Origin: Triops longicaudatus
Taxonomy: Eukaryota; Arthropoda; Branchiopoda; Notostraca; Triopsidae
DNA: 64,000 nt
Assembly (NCBI GenBank): GCA_022885665.1
Contig: JAGQDJ010000202.1
Location: 434,001 to 498,000, forward strand
Reading direction: 5' to 3'
This document shows positions 21,585 to 35,895 of the stretch, piece by piece. The notes under the pieces are model-generated. The model was not told where the DNA came from and did not search any database. It saw only the letters and a program-made list of their open reading frames with translations. The position numbers were made by a program, and so were the translations under genes. The first letter of the stretch is position 1. Each line of letters opens with the position of its first letter.

Positions 21585-24500
21585 CCAAAAATAAATGCTT
21601 ATATGTATAAATATCTTTCTCGTGCAAAAGGAGAATAATAATCCTTCTTTGTGTGTCTACCACAGAACCGCCCCTTTCTGCTACCTTAAGTCAGTATCCA
21701 ATACGATAAGAAACTGAAACGGAATCCTAAAATGTAATTTCGCTTAGAACTACTTTAAAACGTGCAACCCCGTAGCAAATTTGATCGAAATTAATTTATG
21801 CGCGAAGAAAAATGTAACCGTAAAATAATCTAAAATGACTAGCTCCACCCACATGTAGCATTAAGCCCCCTTTTAGATTTTGCTTTTTATGAAGGAAATA
21901 AAAAGAAACAATTTAACCTCTCAGCTAAATGAGCCTAAAATTCCTTCGGTCAAATTTTCCTACCTGATGTATTCTTTTTTTCTTTCTGGTACTTTGTTAA
22001 TTGACAGAGTTACTGTAGTTGTGCTGCCCATCTATCGGTGTGTAAAATTCCCCGTTTTACAAGCTTGTTCTTTCCTTTGGTTTTCCATTCTCGAGCCTCT
22101 CTTTTTAACCCTCAACCAGCGCAACCAACCACCATACACATAGTTCTTAGCCCACAAAACAAGAAAGGTATAATAACATCAAGAGGCTACCTGCCGTCTA
22201 CCTGTGTCTTCGCGCCCAGATCCGTGTTAGGAAATGGCCATCATCGCACGCTTACTTCTTTGTCCCTCTTTTAACTTAGCAAACGTCTTTAAAACAAGAG
22301 TACCAGATCCCGCCACCCCCCCCCCCCTCTTTTTTTGTTGTATTTTAACAAAAAAGAAAAATTATATCTTTCAAGGACTACCTGGGCCGGTTTTGTCCAA
22401 ATATGGACTTTTAGGTCTTCCCTTATTCTCTTAAAAATCGTTCTTAATATCCAAAGGTCCAGATTTAACAGATATATTCGTTTTGTTTTAAAATAATTCC
22501 TAAAGAAAATAAAAAGAGAAATAGAAGAGCAGGATGGGGGAAGAGGTGGAGGAGGAGGAGGAGGAGGAGGAAGGACAAAGCATTAGGCTTCCAAAAATGT
22601 TGCATTTTGGGGAAAATGCGACATGGAGTTTGATTTGGAAAGAAAATGTTTTGCCCTTTTTAGGCTCATTGGGTTCTGAGATAATGCCTTAGATTTAAGA
22701 AAAAGAAGAAAAATGACCCACGTACTTCGTTTTTTCGTTAGCCCCCTCCCCCTGTTTTCTCTCCGAATCCACTCAAACACACGCTTTATGTATTAACTAG
22801 CAGCGGGTTGAACATTTTTTAGTTAACGACACTTGAACCGCTCAAAGAAACACGAGATTAAGCGTTAAACGAGGCTCTGCAACAATGTAACGCCCACAGT
22901 TCTCTTCCGCAGTGTTTGCGGTGGATTAAATGCAAAGCATGGTAAAGTTTCAGTTGTTGACTTGAAATATGAATTAAATTTTATTTTTGTGTTTATTCTA
23001 CTATCAAATGAAGAGAATTTTTTTTTTGCCGATTTTGACCTTATTAACCAGTGAACGAGTGGAGTACCCTTATGTGTGAACACAAGTATTCAAAATGTCT
23101 TTGAAATACAGAGCTTGGGCATTGACCTGCGAATTTCTGTTAAATCAGCATTTATTGTCCGGACTTTTTTATTGCTTAAAAATAGTTTAGAAAACGCAGC
23201 TGCTAAGCCAGGGGTCACTGTGTATAGAAAGGAAATTTGGGAGAAAAAGCAAGCTGGAACTGGTCGCGAAGAGGGAAAGAGGTTTTGTTAGACGAGATAT
23301 TCCAGTGAGACAAAATTACTACTCTACTAGTATTTAGACGCGGGAGGAATTTGGATACGGGAGACTGCGTGGTACCCATCAGATGTTTTCTTTTTTTTCT
23401 ACTTTTGAAAACCAGTTCTCTTTCGGTGGACAACACCAAAGGAATGGACCTCATGTAATAGATAAACAAACAGAAAAAGAAGAAACGGAATTTCGTAGAA
23501 AAAATCTGAAAAGACTGGAAGTGACTTAGAAGAAGCAAAGAATTTCGGTCTGCGTGATGGATTCCTGCTTAAACAAGTGCTAATGAACTAAGAGTGTGTT
23601 CCGGTTTTAAAGTAGCGAGTTTTTTTTTTGTATCTAGTCTTCCCAATAACCTTGCGGAGACCTTTTTCGGAATAAGGAAAGTATTTTTTCGACTATTTGG
23701 TTCTTTTAAACCTTACGAGGTAATGCGAAGTGGCGTTAAGGACGCTTGATTCCCTTTTAAAAAATTCTTATGCTGTTCTAAGGAATTTCGAGCTTCCGTT
23801 AGGGCACAGGGAAGTAGTCAGTTAATAAAGTAGTTTTAATCTGAACGGGAAATGTGAGAAGAACGAAAGCAGATAGTAAAGAAGCTAGCGCTAGGTGGAA
23901 CTTTTTTTTTATGATGTTATGTCCATGTCAAGTCCCAGCCTTTCTTGCTGACGACCATGGTGACATGGCAGTTTAGCGGAAAGCCTTGCATACCTAATGA
24001 CCAAATTTATTAGCCAGTTTTTTTTGGGGGCTTCAAGAAAAGACTTTTAGAAACGATCACATTTAACAGATGTTTAGTGGCTTCTAGATGTTAATAGTAC
24101 ATAAAAAATGCCGGGGCTGCATCCTTTTTCGTGTTTCTTTCCTTTAAAGTTTTAAATGTAAGAAAATTGAGAAATAGAGACTATTAGTTTCGTTTGGTAC
24201 ACAAATTGTTTTGATCGTTTCCCTCCTTTGGTCTTAATAACAAAAGTGAAAAGTAACATGGAGCTGTTTTGTTTATTCTCTGACGTCATATTATTAATAT
24301 TCTTTCACGTTGTCGGTTCCTTGCTTGGAGAGCTTTTTTAAATTGAATATTGAAAAAATACAATGACTGTCGCCAGAGACATTGATGAAGAGCGGTCTAT
24401 TAAGCTGATTGTCAATTGACCGGACTTGATGAAAACACCGAAGCAAGGGACCGAGAGCTGCAAGGTAGATGCTGCGAACTTCACAGCGGGTTCTTTGAAT

Positions 24501-27500
24501 TACCGACTCGCCGGGATGGCAACTCTGGCGGTCAGCGTTGCCGTGTTAGGAGAGGTCTCCAGGAAAAAAGCCATCTAAGGTCAAGATGATCTGTCATATT
24601 TGCGCTACACGTGTTTGAAAGATATTTGCGACTAAAATGTAAGTTCTTAAATTACGAGCAAGACTCGCGACAAGGTTACAAGCGTCATAACGTAAACATG
24701 GACAATTTTGATTAAAAATCATTTATGGACGTGTCGAGCGAACAGTTACAATTTCGGGTAGTTGTATTAGTCATTTCTTCCTTTGAAAGATATGGTGGAA
24801 AGCATGGTGTACCGAGAAAACGAGCTCGTTAAACGAGTCTCTAATAAGGAAAAACAGTAGGCTAAAGTTGGAAAAAAAGGAACGAAAAAAAGAGAAGCAC
24901 ACCAGCAGGTAACTGGAAAAGTTGGCACGCTGGAAGGAATATATCTTCCTCCTCTGCACCATAGATGCCAATCTGGACGTGGCAACGTTGGAATGCCGAG
25001 TTAAAAGATGAATGAGCTGTCGGGCATCTCAGCAGGGAACCCTGATACTACCTCTTCTCTCCCAAACAAAACTTTTTAAGAGAAAGAGGAGGGGAGGGAG
25101 GCAAGAGAACCCTCCTTAACTAACTTTGGGGCGCTCGACTGAGTATCTTTCTATTGCAAGTTCTAAAAAAATATACAAATGAACAAAGTTTCTATATGGT
25201 TCCCCTATGACTTACGCAAAATCTCGGATACAATTATGTTTTATTTCAGAAGGGAAGTTACAGTCGGGTGACACGTCGCTCGCGTCCGCTTCCTGCTTCT
25301 CTTGAATTTGTCGACATCAGGATTGTGTGTCGTATCATGATAATCAGTTGACGAATATTCCGCTGGAACATTTGAGGTCGGGTAGGAAGTGATAGGAACC
25401 ATAGGAAAAGTCGTCAGTGACCCGCGAGAAAAGGGGGGAAAGTGAGAATTTTACGATTGTGTTTTGCACGGAGTTCATTAATAGAATGGACAGCAATTAC
25501 TTAAACTAGTGGGTGTATTGAGTGAAGGGCTAAGGAAAGTCATAAGACCCCAAAGTGGGTTGAAAATGGGTATTATGATCATTGAGAGAGGGGTTTCTTG
25601 TGGAGAATCATAAGTAGCGTATATATTGGTAGTCACGCCTCGCGGTTAGATTGGTGATCTTCGTAGCGTTTTGCTCATGTTGAGGACGTGCCGAGCTTAT
25701 TGGGAATATGAAAAATGATGTAGTATAGTGAGTCTCAATTTATGTAAACAACGATGATATGCGCGAAATGGATATACGCGGCTGAAGTACTTTGGCAGAT
25801 CTTGGGTACCTTCACGAAATTTGCTGTTGATTCTCCCCGTATAAGATAGTTGTAAGTTAGAATATCGAGAAATCACTTTTCATTCTTAAGGGACGATCAC
25901 ATATACAGTATAAAAATATGAACGAAATACGATTAACGTTGGTCCGCAGCATTAAGTAGTTAACAAATCGTTTGTAAAAAGAAGAGACATTTCCAGTACT
26001 CGTCACCCTTCTGTTGTCCTACCCTATAAGATGCAAAACGCAACTCACGAATTTCTGTCCACTTTCAGGTACAAAGATTTCTGTTAGGTATTATCGGTAT
26101 GGTAACAAACAGGCACTGACAAAATTTTCCGTTATTTAGAAAGGTTTTCGTGATTTTAACGCATAAACTGTGTTTATTCTGCAGCTATAACTAGGTCAGA
26201 AAAAGGAAGTTTCTAACCTCAAAGGGCGCTACTGTCCAAGGTAAAGCGCAGAAATTTCAATTTCTTTATTTTTGAACGGACTGAAGAATTTTAATTCATG
26301 CATAAAATGGCAAAACTCATTTTCTAGTTATTATTCTTAAAAATTTCCTTACGTCTTTTTAAATAAGCTGGAGTAGACATCGTGAGTCCCAGTCAGTACT
26401 TTATTTTCATGTTTCTCTAATGGTTTTGATAATAGTTTGGTTCTCTAATAATTCTCTAATAGCTACCATAATGACAGAAATAAATATACGTAGGTATAGT
26501 AAAGATGTACTCGAATTAGCTTGTGCTCATTTCTCATGAGCTTGTTAGTTTTACTCTGGCAGGTTCTTTTCCACGCCTACTTGTCTCGAGCACTGTTAAG
26601 GAATGGTATTGACTCCTTAAGCGTTAAGAAGGAGCGTCCGATCTTTGGTAGAGACAAGTATTTTACATATTCTGGTGGGAATTTTTTCTCCTGCGCTGCC
26701 GAGACTCTCAAGATGAGGTTGTCACACACAAAAGAAATTTCTTGTTGATACAAAGTTGCGGTAAATGCAGGCTTGGCCACGCAGGGGGTGAACCTCAGGG
26801 GGTTAGTTGGACGTTGGTGTCAATCCCAACCCCCTTTTCTCTCCTTCTTGTTCTGCTTCTTCTCCTTGTCTGGGTTTGCTCCGAACGAATCGATTGGAAT
26901 GGAAATACAAACTTTTTTGTCAGTCTTATCTACCCTAGACAAGTTTGGGTGTAGTGTAAGATTCCCACCCACCCCCTCTTACCTTAACCCCTGTCTTGCT
27001 CTCACACTCTTTCACAGGTGAACAGTTTATCAGGTTTGGTTGTCTTTAAAGAAACTTGTCATACTTGCCATGCCATCGCTGCGTGAGACTTGGCGGGTCA
27101 TTTAGTGTTCAATTTGCATGCGTACACCTTTTCGGTTCCCAACTCGGCAAATATCTTCCAGTCTTCTCTTTTTTCCTTCTTGCCTTCTATTTCTTATCAT
27201 ATCTGCACTCTCCTTGCTGTTTTTCTTCGGTTTTTCCTCGGGTGTTCCGATATGGAGATACGGGCCTAAAAGAAAGGGGGGGGGGGGGCAATAGAGCGTA
27301 CTTTTGGAACGTTATAGCCCTCTTTTTCTCTGCGTATAATTCAGGTGAGTATTAAGAATAATACTGGGCAGTTTTGAAAACTTATAAACGCTTGTGCAAC
27401 TCTAAAGCCACGAAATGGCCAAGTTCTTTTGCGATCATTGGTAATTGAACGCAAAGAAAAACTTTATTTGTCAATTGATAGCAATGTTTTGTCAGTGTTT

Positions 27501-30500
27501 TAGCTGATTAAAGGTCTTATTATGTATGTTTAACAACGAACGAGAGAATTATCACTGATTCTGTTCTGTACAGCTAGAGGAGTCTACTTTCAGTTTTAAA
27601 ACAATACATTAGAAATACTTTGGGAGAAAACAAACTGCGTTCTCCATTTCCAGACCATCTCCATTTCGTTGTCATCCGGAATGAAAAAGTAAAAATTAAA
27701 AAGTAAAAATAAAAGTAGAAAAAATAATGACGAGAGTTTCGCTTATTATCAGTAACGTGTAGTTCACGGTTCTCTTTGTATAGGTGTTGTACAAACGTAC
27801 TATGTTGCAAAATAGGACGTAAGGACAGATCTTATCTTGCAATTTTTGCCGTTTACTTATATTTATTTACGTTTATAAGTAAATAGATGTATATTTCAAA
27901 TCTTTTCCGTAACGATTTGCAACATGCATTTTTAAGATTGTTTTACCATTCTTGGAGAATTATAGGTAAAAATTTTCTACAGTGTTAACGTTTAGTTGCA
28001 TAAAAGTATGTACGCAAAAACATTTTCTAGTTGTCTTTGGGTAGCAAAACACATGGTTTACTAACTTACCACATGTTTAAGGTTAACCAGTCTTAGGTAG
28101 TTTTCACGGAATGCGGATCGCAATCAAGCGTTTTTGTTTTATAGCATAGTTGTTGGACTCGCAATTCGCGCGGTGTTTTTGTTCAGTTCGTGTTACATAC
28201 TGCGGTCAGTTTTTTTACTGCGGTCTTTTAACTTTACAGAGCATGCATGATAAAATGTTAATGTTCTTTGTTGTTTATAATGAAGGGAATACTTATCCAG
28301 CTTAGTGTTGGAATTCCTGTTTGTTTTATAGACAATTAGTAAAGTTTACAAAGCATTTTATGGCTTACATTAGCGGTATTTGATTTTAAATTTGCTGAGT
28401 ATTCTGGCTTTGTATGGAAGACTTAACTCATTAGAAGGTATGGTTAGCCTGGGAAGCAGGACGTAATTTCTTAGTAAATTTAGGAATGGGTAAAAGTCAA
28501 TAATAGTTGAATGACAGCTATAGTTATGACTCATTTGTAAACGCAAAATGAAATTTAGTCCTATTTTATTGTTAGTTTCGCACCAATCACAACACCTATT
28601 TATAGTCAAATGTTCCTATAAAATCTCCTTTTTTGTAATAATATCACGCAGTCTAAATACACGAATTCATTGTTTGGTGATGTTAGTCGCCATCCTGCGA
28701 GCAAACTAGAGTATAGCATTGTTTGCAGTACGCATCGTTGTTGTGCGTAGCAATAATCTAGCAGAAAGTTACCGCTGTTGTTATGCTACTGTCATCTTTT
28801 TATTAAGTGTTTCTTTACGTAAACATTGCTGCGCTTTAAAGAGACCAATAGATCTTAAAGGGAGTTTTTTTTTCATGTGTTGCAAAATTATGTAATCGGT
28901 GTTTTGCAAGCTGATTAATGCAGCATTTATGCAAGCTAAATTCTTTGTAATAAATTGTATAATTGCTTTTCATTTTTCCCGTGTTCGTCATTTAACATTT
29001 GGTCGAGAAGGAGAGAAGAAATGTCCTAAATACCAAAGAGTACAACGTCGGGGCAAAAACTAGTCTTTTCGTCTTACAATAAAAAGTCAGTGAAAAGCTA
29101 ATTGCAAAGTGGCCAAATCAAGGAATAAAAACAACGTCAATGGCTAAGCTGTCTTACTTATAGAACTCTTTTTACAGCTTTTTGTGCGATCTATGCGTTA
29201 CTTGCGACTCCGGAGCAATGGCATATTTCGAAACTTCAGTGCATAGCTCAAGTTTTCTTTGGAAGCGAAACAATGTTTGCAAAATAGTTGTATGTATGCT
29301 AATTTACATCGAAGCCTTTTCATTTTCCGTGTAAGGCAAGTTGTCACAGCTCACAAAAACTAGCAGAGCGATTCTAAATTGGACTATAATTAAAACGACA
29401 TGTTTTTCGTTTTAATTCGAGTAGAAGCAAAAATTCTCATTTCCTTATTTACCCAAAGGAAGTCCAGTACCTTTTCTAATTTTAGACCTGGAATGCACTC
29501 ACGTTTGTAGCGTGTTTTTGATGAAAATCTCAGACGCGTATTTTCATACATAAAATATCTCTTAACTTGCAACATCGCAGTCCTAAATATAGACGTTCAC
29601 GTGCAGCGTTTACAAGATTGCAACAGCTACTGACACTAATGGCAAATACTCAGATTAATTCACACTCAGCACCCTTTTGTTCACTGAAGCTTGAAACTTG
29701 TACTTGTGCGAAAAAAGCAGTCCAATGAATTTATAAAACATGTAAGTGCTGAGGAGAATAGTCTCAGTCTTTTAGCTTCTTTTAGTTCAAATTTTTTCAG
29801 TAAATGAATTAAAATAGAAAATTTTATAAAATTTTGCCTAAACAACAAATAGGACATTATTTAATTATTTTTTTGTGTCTCAATAAATATCATAGCAAAA
29901 AATCATAAAAGTGAAAAATAGGCTAAATAAATGATAAATAAATAACATAAAACAGATTAACAAATAAATATATAGGATTTCACTAAAAGTACATTAAATA
30001 CATTAAAAATGTTGATCATTTGAACTCCATTTGAAGTCAAATTGCATCACATTCTGGTATGCAGTTTACTTCCTAAAGTAAATTACTTCAGCTTCATCAG
30101 ATTTTGCCTCGTCGTGGCCGTTTTCTTTCTTTTTCCGAAAGAAGATACGAAACGCAACAAAAAAGGAAAAGAGTTTCGTCTCCTATAATTGATTCGTGCC
30201 CATATTGGATGTGTCTCACGCGCCGTACAGCTTGTGTTTGAACAGTGTTTTATTCCATCCATCAAAGAAGAAAAAAGTTCCTATTTTCCTCACCCCCATC
30301 CATCGTTCATTTTTGTTAGCCTTCTTTTAATATAATAAATATCGCCCCTACTTGAGTCCTTTCTTCTTGTTTGGGCTTATATGGCGTTAGGCAGAATATA
30401 AAAGGCTCAGATTAGATTCAGCTCGGAAAACGCTGAACGAGATTTACGACATGTAGAAACTCATGTAAACGTAACTCAACAAGAAAAGCGGGAAAAATGG

Positions 30501-30763
30501 CACATGATTGGAGCAAAGACTCTTCCACTCTCGCGCCCTATTTTTCGATCGAGTTTTCCGAACACGCCAAACAGCAAAGCAATAGAATAACGCACACCCA
30601 ATCTCAGTTTATACTTACTGGGACGTAATTAATTTACGGAAACAAGTGATCGTTGCTCTGTTTACCCTTTAAAAATATACAAAAAGCCAATGACATTTTA
30701 AAACCTACTATTATTATTAGGGCAGAAATTTAATTAAATGTAATATTTTTTTAAGTTTCTCCC

Positions 30764-30801
<38 letters not shown>

Positions 30802-33697
30802 AAACGCGGTATTGCAAAATTTAACGTTGAACTATTGAAAGCAAATATGTGTGAATAATTAAAACAAAACATGAAGTCGAGGTGGGGAATAAACTAAGAC
30901 AGCTATTACCCCTAGCTTTCCTTTGTTCTTCCAAGTCCAAGGTGGGGAGGCTATAAAATAGATGCATAATAATAAAAGTATAGTGAAAAATCATCACGCA
31001 TGGTATCACCTAATATTTTCTAAACTTTGAAACCTTTGGAGTCTTGCCTGTCAAAGCCTTCTCGAAACGATTTGTTGGCCAACTTGAAATATGAGCCATT
31101 TTTAACTTACCTTTTCTTTTTTGTTGCCTTTTAATTCTGTGGCGTGCCAATCAGTAATCGTTCCACGTGATGGCTACAGGCTTTTTTTTTCTTTCCTGAA
31201 ATATAACAATGTCAGTTTATGAAGTTTATTTATACGCAGCCCTTTTGAATCCCATTTTTCATTGATTATCATCCCCCCACCTTCTTACCCTAAAGGGATA
31301 AAGGTCAAATTTAGGAAAAATAACAGAAGAAAGAGTTATTATTTTCGAGTTCTGTCTTATTTCAATGCTCAATTATGGCAAATTAATAACCAAAAAGTTG
31401 AAAAATTGATACAGAATAATACAAAATAAAATAGTAAACAAGTTGAAAGAATACTCGGTAAACAATTTACAGAAATAATCGTGAAGACACACCCCTACTT
31501 ATAATATCGCCCATCTTTCCTCGCGACTTTTCGATTTCAACGGCAAATGAGGCCTCCTCCGAGCTTTACCATAATAAAAGGCTTTAAGAGATGTGTTAGT
31601 TAAGCAAACCGTATTGAAAGGGTGTGCATTTCACATTCATAACGCACACCCTGCGAAAATATGCTTTAGTGTTGCCCTGTTCTCTTCGTCTTTTCCTGCT
31701 CAACTCTTCTCTTATGAAGAATAAAGCGAAGGCAGAGGCAAACAAATTCTTTTGTGAGGAAGATGGTACCAATGAAGGGTGACACGCCGCCAATTGTGGT
31801 CGCTAAAATGGGAGGCATGTGGCGTACATCTAAATTGGGTTGTATAGTTCATTGATAGCTTCTTCCCTATTGTCTGCCTGTCCTGGCCGTGAAAAGAGCC
31901 ACGACAAGGGACAAGGAATGTTCTGAGCGGTTTGTAGGACGGTCCCAGGCGGTAAAAGAGGAGACAAGGGAGGATCATCGGTTCACCTTGACCATAAGAA
32001 AAGGTGTTATTTCGCACCCTGTAGGATGAGACGACCTCACTTTAAAGCGAAACCAAGTCCAACCCCCAGTTCCTAATTTTTGCACTCGTTCACCTAAAAA
32101 AAAGAAATAAATGAAGAAAATTAACATTCCTCTGCCAAACAACCTTAAACAAGAATATTCTTGCCACATTTCTTAGCATCGTACGAACGTGAGACAGAGT
32201 AAAATTGTATAGATATTTTTGCCTGTTAAATTTATTTCGCAAAAGTTTGTAGAACATTTTGGTTATATTTTACCAGAATAACAGTAGTAATGCATGATAT
32301 TCCCAGATTGTGGCTGAATTTTGTAGCATTTTCGTCTGTTAGAGTCTGTTGAAGTTTCAGTGAAACATGCAGAAAGTTTGGCAGGATTTTGCTGAATTTT
32401 GATTCTGGGATATTTACATCAGTTATTCAATGTTTCGCATAATTCCTAGACTAGCACAATTTTGTGTATATGTCATGTTGTGTGCATTTCGAACTCGAGT
32501 GTTGTTGCCCAACAAGTTACACTGCAGTCCTACCACAGTCGCAACGAATTGGCTCACGCAATTAGGCTTTTAATGCCAGTTTTACTGTCTTTTAAGTTTG
32601 CTGTATTGTTAAACTGTCCTGGATTTTTTAAAGATAAATTCAGGTTAAAAAAATGTGCTGGTAAGCTCCGGATTGGGGGAAAAAGGTTTTTACTGTATAA
32701 TGAGGGTGAAAGGAATGTTAGAAGAAGTGATTGTTGGTTGATAGGAGGGGCTTCCAACGGAGTCGAAAAGGTAGTGGAATTGTCACACCGGGGGTGAGAG
32801 GATCGGTTTGGACGGTGTAGAAAAAAGGACTTAAGAGGAGAGAAGTAAATAACATGAAAGGTGTCTTGTTATCCCCTTTTCTCCGGTCGGAGTCATTGAA
32901 TGGGTTAAGTCAAGTGGGCGGCTGTGTGCAACCGAACCGTCTTTTTTTTTCTATTCTCTTATTATCCTAACCGGGATTGCCCATAACTGCGGAAAAGTAT
33001 GCCAAGTTTTTACTTTACTGGAGGTTTTTCAAGAAGGAAGGACAGGGAGGAGGATTCGTTTTGTATTGTCCAGTTCTAAATAGTTGGCATAGCTCACTCC
33101 TTTGACACAGCCAAAGCCGAAGAAGGGGAGACACAAGAAAGGGAGATGAGAAAAAGAAAATGATGAGAACGTAAAAGCGTTATTACCCACATATCCCGTA
33201 GCTCGACTATTCTTCTTTTTGTATTCCCAAGCGAGAAGGAGTTTATAGCCTTTTAATTGGGCTTTTTTATGACAAGATATCTTTATCAAGTAAAACAAGT
33301 TCTTGACATCTTCATGGGGGACCCTTTTTAATAGTTTTAGAGTGTAAGGGGGGATATGTCTACTGTTTAACAATAGTTACTATGGGAAATTTCGTAGGGC
33401 GGTAGTAATACCGAAATTTTGCAAAATTGTATTAAGTTTGATTTTAAATATAGTTTTCCAAAGGTGCTAATTTGTCCGTCAATATCCAGTTGATTATGGT
33501 ATAATTTAGTTTTTCACCCTAGTATGGTATGCGTGCTAATATTACTAAAGTGAAATTGACCGCAAATGTAGGGTTTAATATAATAACTCATACACTTAAA
33601 ACATAACATATAATTAATAGCACAAGTCCACATTGTATTATACTTGCTTATTTTTGGTAACACCAAGTTATTTTGCTTATTTTGGTATTTGTTAATA
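21585..33697. other. Gene-poor region, second part
   Basis: No recognised gene. Contents: a 12-base C run near 22316-22327; a (GGA)n microsatellite at about 22548-22573; a 13-base G run at 27276-27288; a 10-bp inverted repeat at 27852-27861/27874-27883; and a 35-base T run at 30765-30799. Many pyrimidine-rich stretches give long but low-complexity ORFs, which I do not treat as genes. Confidence 0.5.
30765..30799. repeat. Poly(T) tract, 35 bases
   Basis: An uninterrupted T run in the gene-poor region. Nothing beside it identifies an insertion. Confidence 0.85.
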
Positions 33698-34420
33698 CAA
33701 TGGAACCCACTTATAACGATATCGAATATTACGGTAACCCGCCTGTACCGATATAAAACTGACGGTCCCGTTTTAATCCCATGTAACCCAATGAGAATGA
33801 TGTTTCCTTTTACCGATTTCGCTTATAACGAAAAATCGCCTTAACCGATACAATTATGAAGTCCTGTGGGGTATTTTGCAATGGTTAATAATTCCGGATA
33901 TACCGATGCCCTGAATTGACAGCTATACTTAATTCCTGAAAGTGGAAACCGGCAATTTCCTTGAAAGAATTATAGCAAATTTTCATAACTTTGACGAAAT
34001 CAGTTTTCATAGCCTTTGACCTTTGACCATTCTCGATGGTAATATTCAGTACAGCGCTGACAACTGCGAAGTAAACATAGAGCACGCTGGACGCTCATGA
34101 ACACGTACGCTGTGTGCACGATTCGCAGAATTTTGGAAGCGAGCAGTGATACATCGTACGAAAACTTTTACGTCTTGCAGAACTATATGCATAGCTTATC
34201 TCAGACGAACACTAAACATAGCGTAATTTAGCATTATTTTGTGAAGAAATAATACGTTCATGACGTTATTTAATAGCAAAATACAAATATAATAATACGC
34301 TTATTCATCTTAATTAAAATCTCTAGTCCCTATGTGTACGCATGTTCTGATATAACGATACTTCGTGTATACCAATACCGCCTGTTTTTCACAAGCCCAT
34401 AGTTATAAGCAGTTTTACTG
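33698..34420. mobile_element. Degenerate Tigger/pogo-like non-autonomous element
   Basis: The ends are imperfect inverted repeats flanked by TA. Left: CAATGGAACCCACTTATAAC. Right, read inward: CAGTAAAACTGCTTATAACT. The interior repeats motifs such as CTTATAACGA and GATATAACGATA. At 723 bp with no long ORF it is a deletion derivative. It belongs to the same broad family as the 170-bp MITE in NUDT9 (shared CAGT end and TTATAAC) but is clearly older. Confidence 0.7.
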
Positions 34421-35730
34421 TATTTGCTAAAACGTAACGGAATAGTGATAAATGAATAAAAACTTAAGATTCATTCTGAATACAACGAGGTTAATTCACG
34501 CTGGCGATTGATAAAAAATATGAAAATGAAGATTTAGGTTTCTTAATCTTGTGGAAAAAATCATAGTGCATTGCCGTCGTAGGTTTTCGCCTCTTCGAAT
34601 TTAAATTTACAGCGTCTTTATAATATGAAGTCTATGAAAGGAATTTGGTAGCTGGAATGGCGAGATTAATTCCCATTTGTATTCAATCCGTTGCGCTGGA
34701 ATTATGTGGTGCCAAATTGAATTATACATTAACTTTTATGCAAATTTTCCCTAGTTAGTGAACGGAAGTGATCTAGTGACTGAAGTCCGTAGGGAAGACG
34801 TACGGTTACCGTGGTTAGAAGCCGGAGTATTCAGATTAATTGGCCTTACCGAAAGTTGTTGTCTGTATTATTCATATGTTACCTGCTGAGTTGCTGATAA
34901 ATGTCATATGTATCGCGGAAAAGTTTTCCATTTTGTGGGTGTAATATGGTGCAAGGAACACCTGCTGACTAACAAACGATCACTTCAGCATCAGCGGCAA
35001 ATGGTGCCAGGATAAGGAACAGATGCGAATGCAGTATCGCTAATTGCGCTAATGCGTGCCGTCACCCACACCTGTATGACTAACTTAAGGAAAATTATAT
35101 GCTTCAATCCCCAGCTTTGTATAGGTATGCCATTATCAGATAACTTTTTAAGCTCTCCACCTACGTTCAAGTCGATTAAAACACGCACGAGTCTCGGTTG
35201 CGTGGAGAATTTAGAAAAACGTCCGTTAAATTTGTATGTTATTTGCGTTATCTTAAAAATGAGGTCTACCGTAAAATATAACTTCTCGAAATATGATGTT
35301 CGAAACCTTTTTTAAATTAATTTCGTGTAAAATAAATAAATGAATAAATTAGTAGGGAAATAATTAAATAGGTAAAAAATTGGATTTCAATTTGACACGT
35401 AAGCCTACAGGCACAAATTCTATTAAAGCATGTTAGGCGTCTTAAAACTGCGTTGGTTCTTCTTATTAGTTAATTAAGGTACAAAGGAGCGGTTTTAAAG
35501 CTTTGGGAGCCATACTCCGTCTCACTCTGTTCCGAAATCTTGCTTCGTGCCAACTAATTTGCAAGTTGTTATACCTTTCGGGGACAAGTTTCGGGTGATT
35601 GAGGAGTAAAAGAAGGTTAAAGAGGTTAAGGAGGGTGAGAGACCCAGGTGTCATTCATTTAGCCATTTTGGAACAAGTTTCCAACGTGTCCCTGTCGGGG
35701 CCGCTTGGTCATGGGCAAACATTTTTGGTG

Positions 35731-35895
35731 TTAGCTTGGATCGTTAAAATCGTTACAAGCTCCTTCTTCCATGACTTGGGGTTTTTGATCCTGGTGTTGA
35801 GCTCCGGGACGAAGGATCATTTTCTCTTGGCTCCTGGCGAGAACGTTTCTTGTGTCGATCACCTTTTCATTTTCTTTTGTGGGCAGAAACCGTAC
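35731..35895 (-). other. Candidate terminal coding exon (unconfirmed)
   Basis: On the minus strand, acceptor TTTTCTTGCAG is followed by 54 open codons beginning VRFLPTKENEKVIDTRNV and a TAA stop. A second frame further in is also open (GDRHKKRSRQ..., ending in a stop), so the true frame is unclear. The composition is charged and protein-like. No family recognised. Confidence 0.25.

Noticed and set aside
22548..22573. (GGA)n run as coding poly-Glu or poly-Gly
   Set aside because: It is a plain microsatellite with no surrounding open frame of interest.
24767..24985. Two overlapping minus-strand ORFs rich in Phe/Leu/Ser
   Set aside because: They come from a purine-rich plus strand; low complexity, no splice context and no motif.
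31091..31210. Minus-strand segment between TATATTTCAG and AAAAG|GTAAGT
   Set aside because: Splice sites look good but every frame contains a stop before the donor.
32462..32797. 111-codon plus-strand ORF
   Set aside because: Long for the region but no motif, no splice or promoter context and mixed composition; chance is likely.
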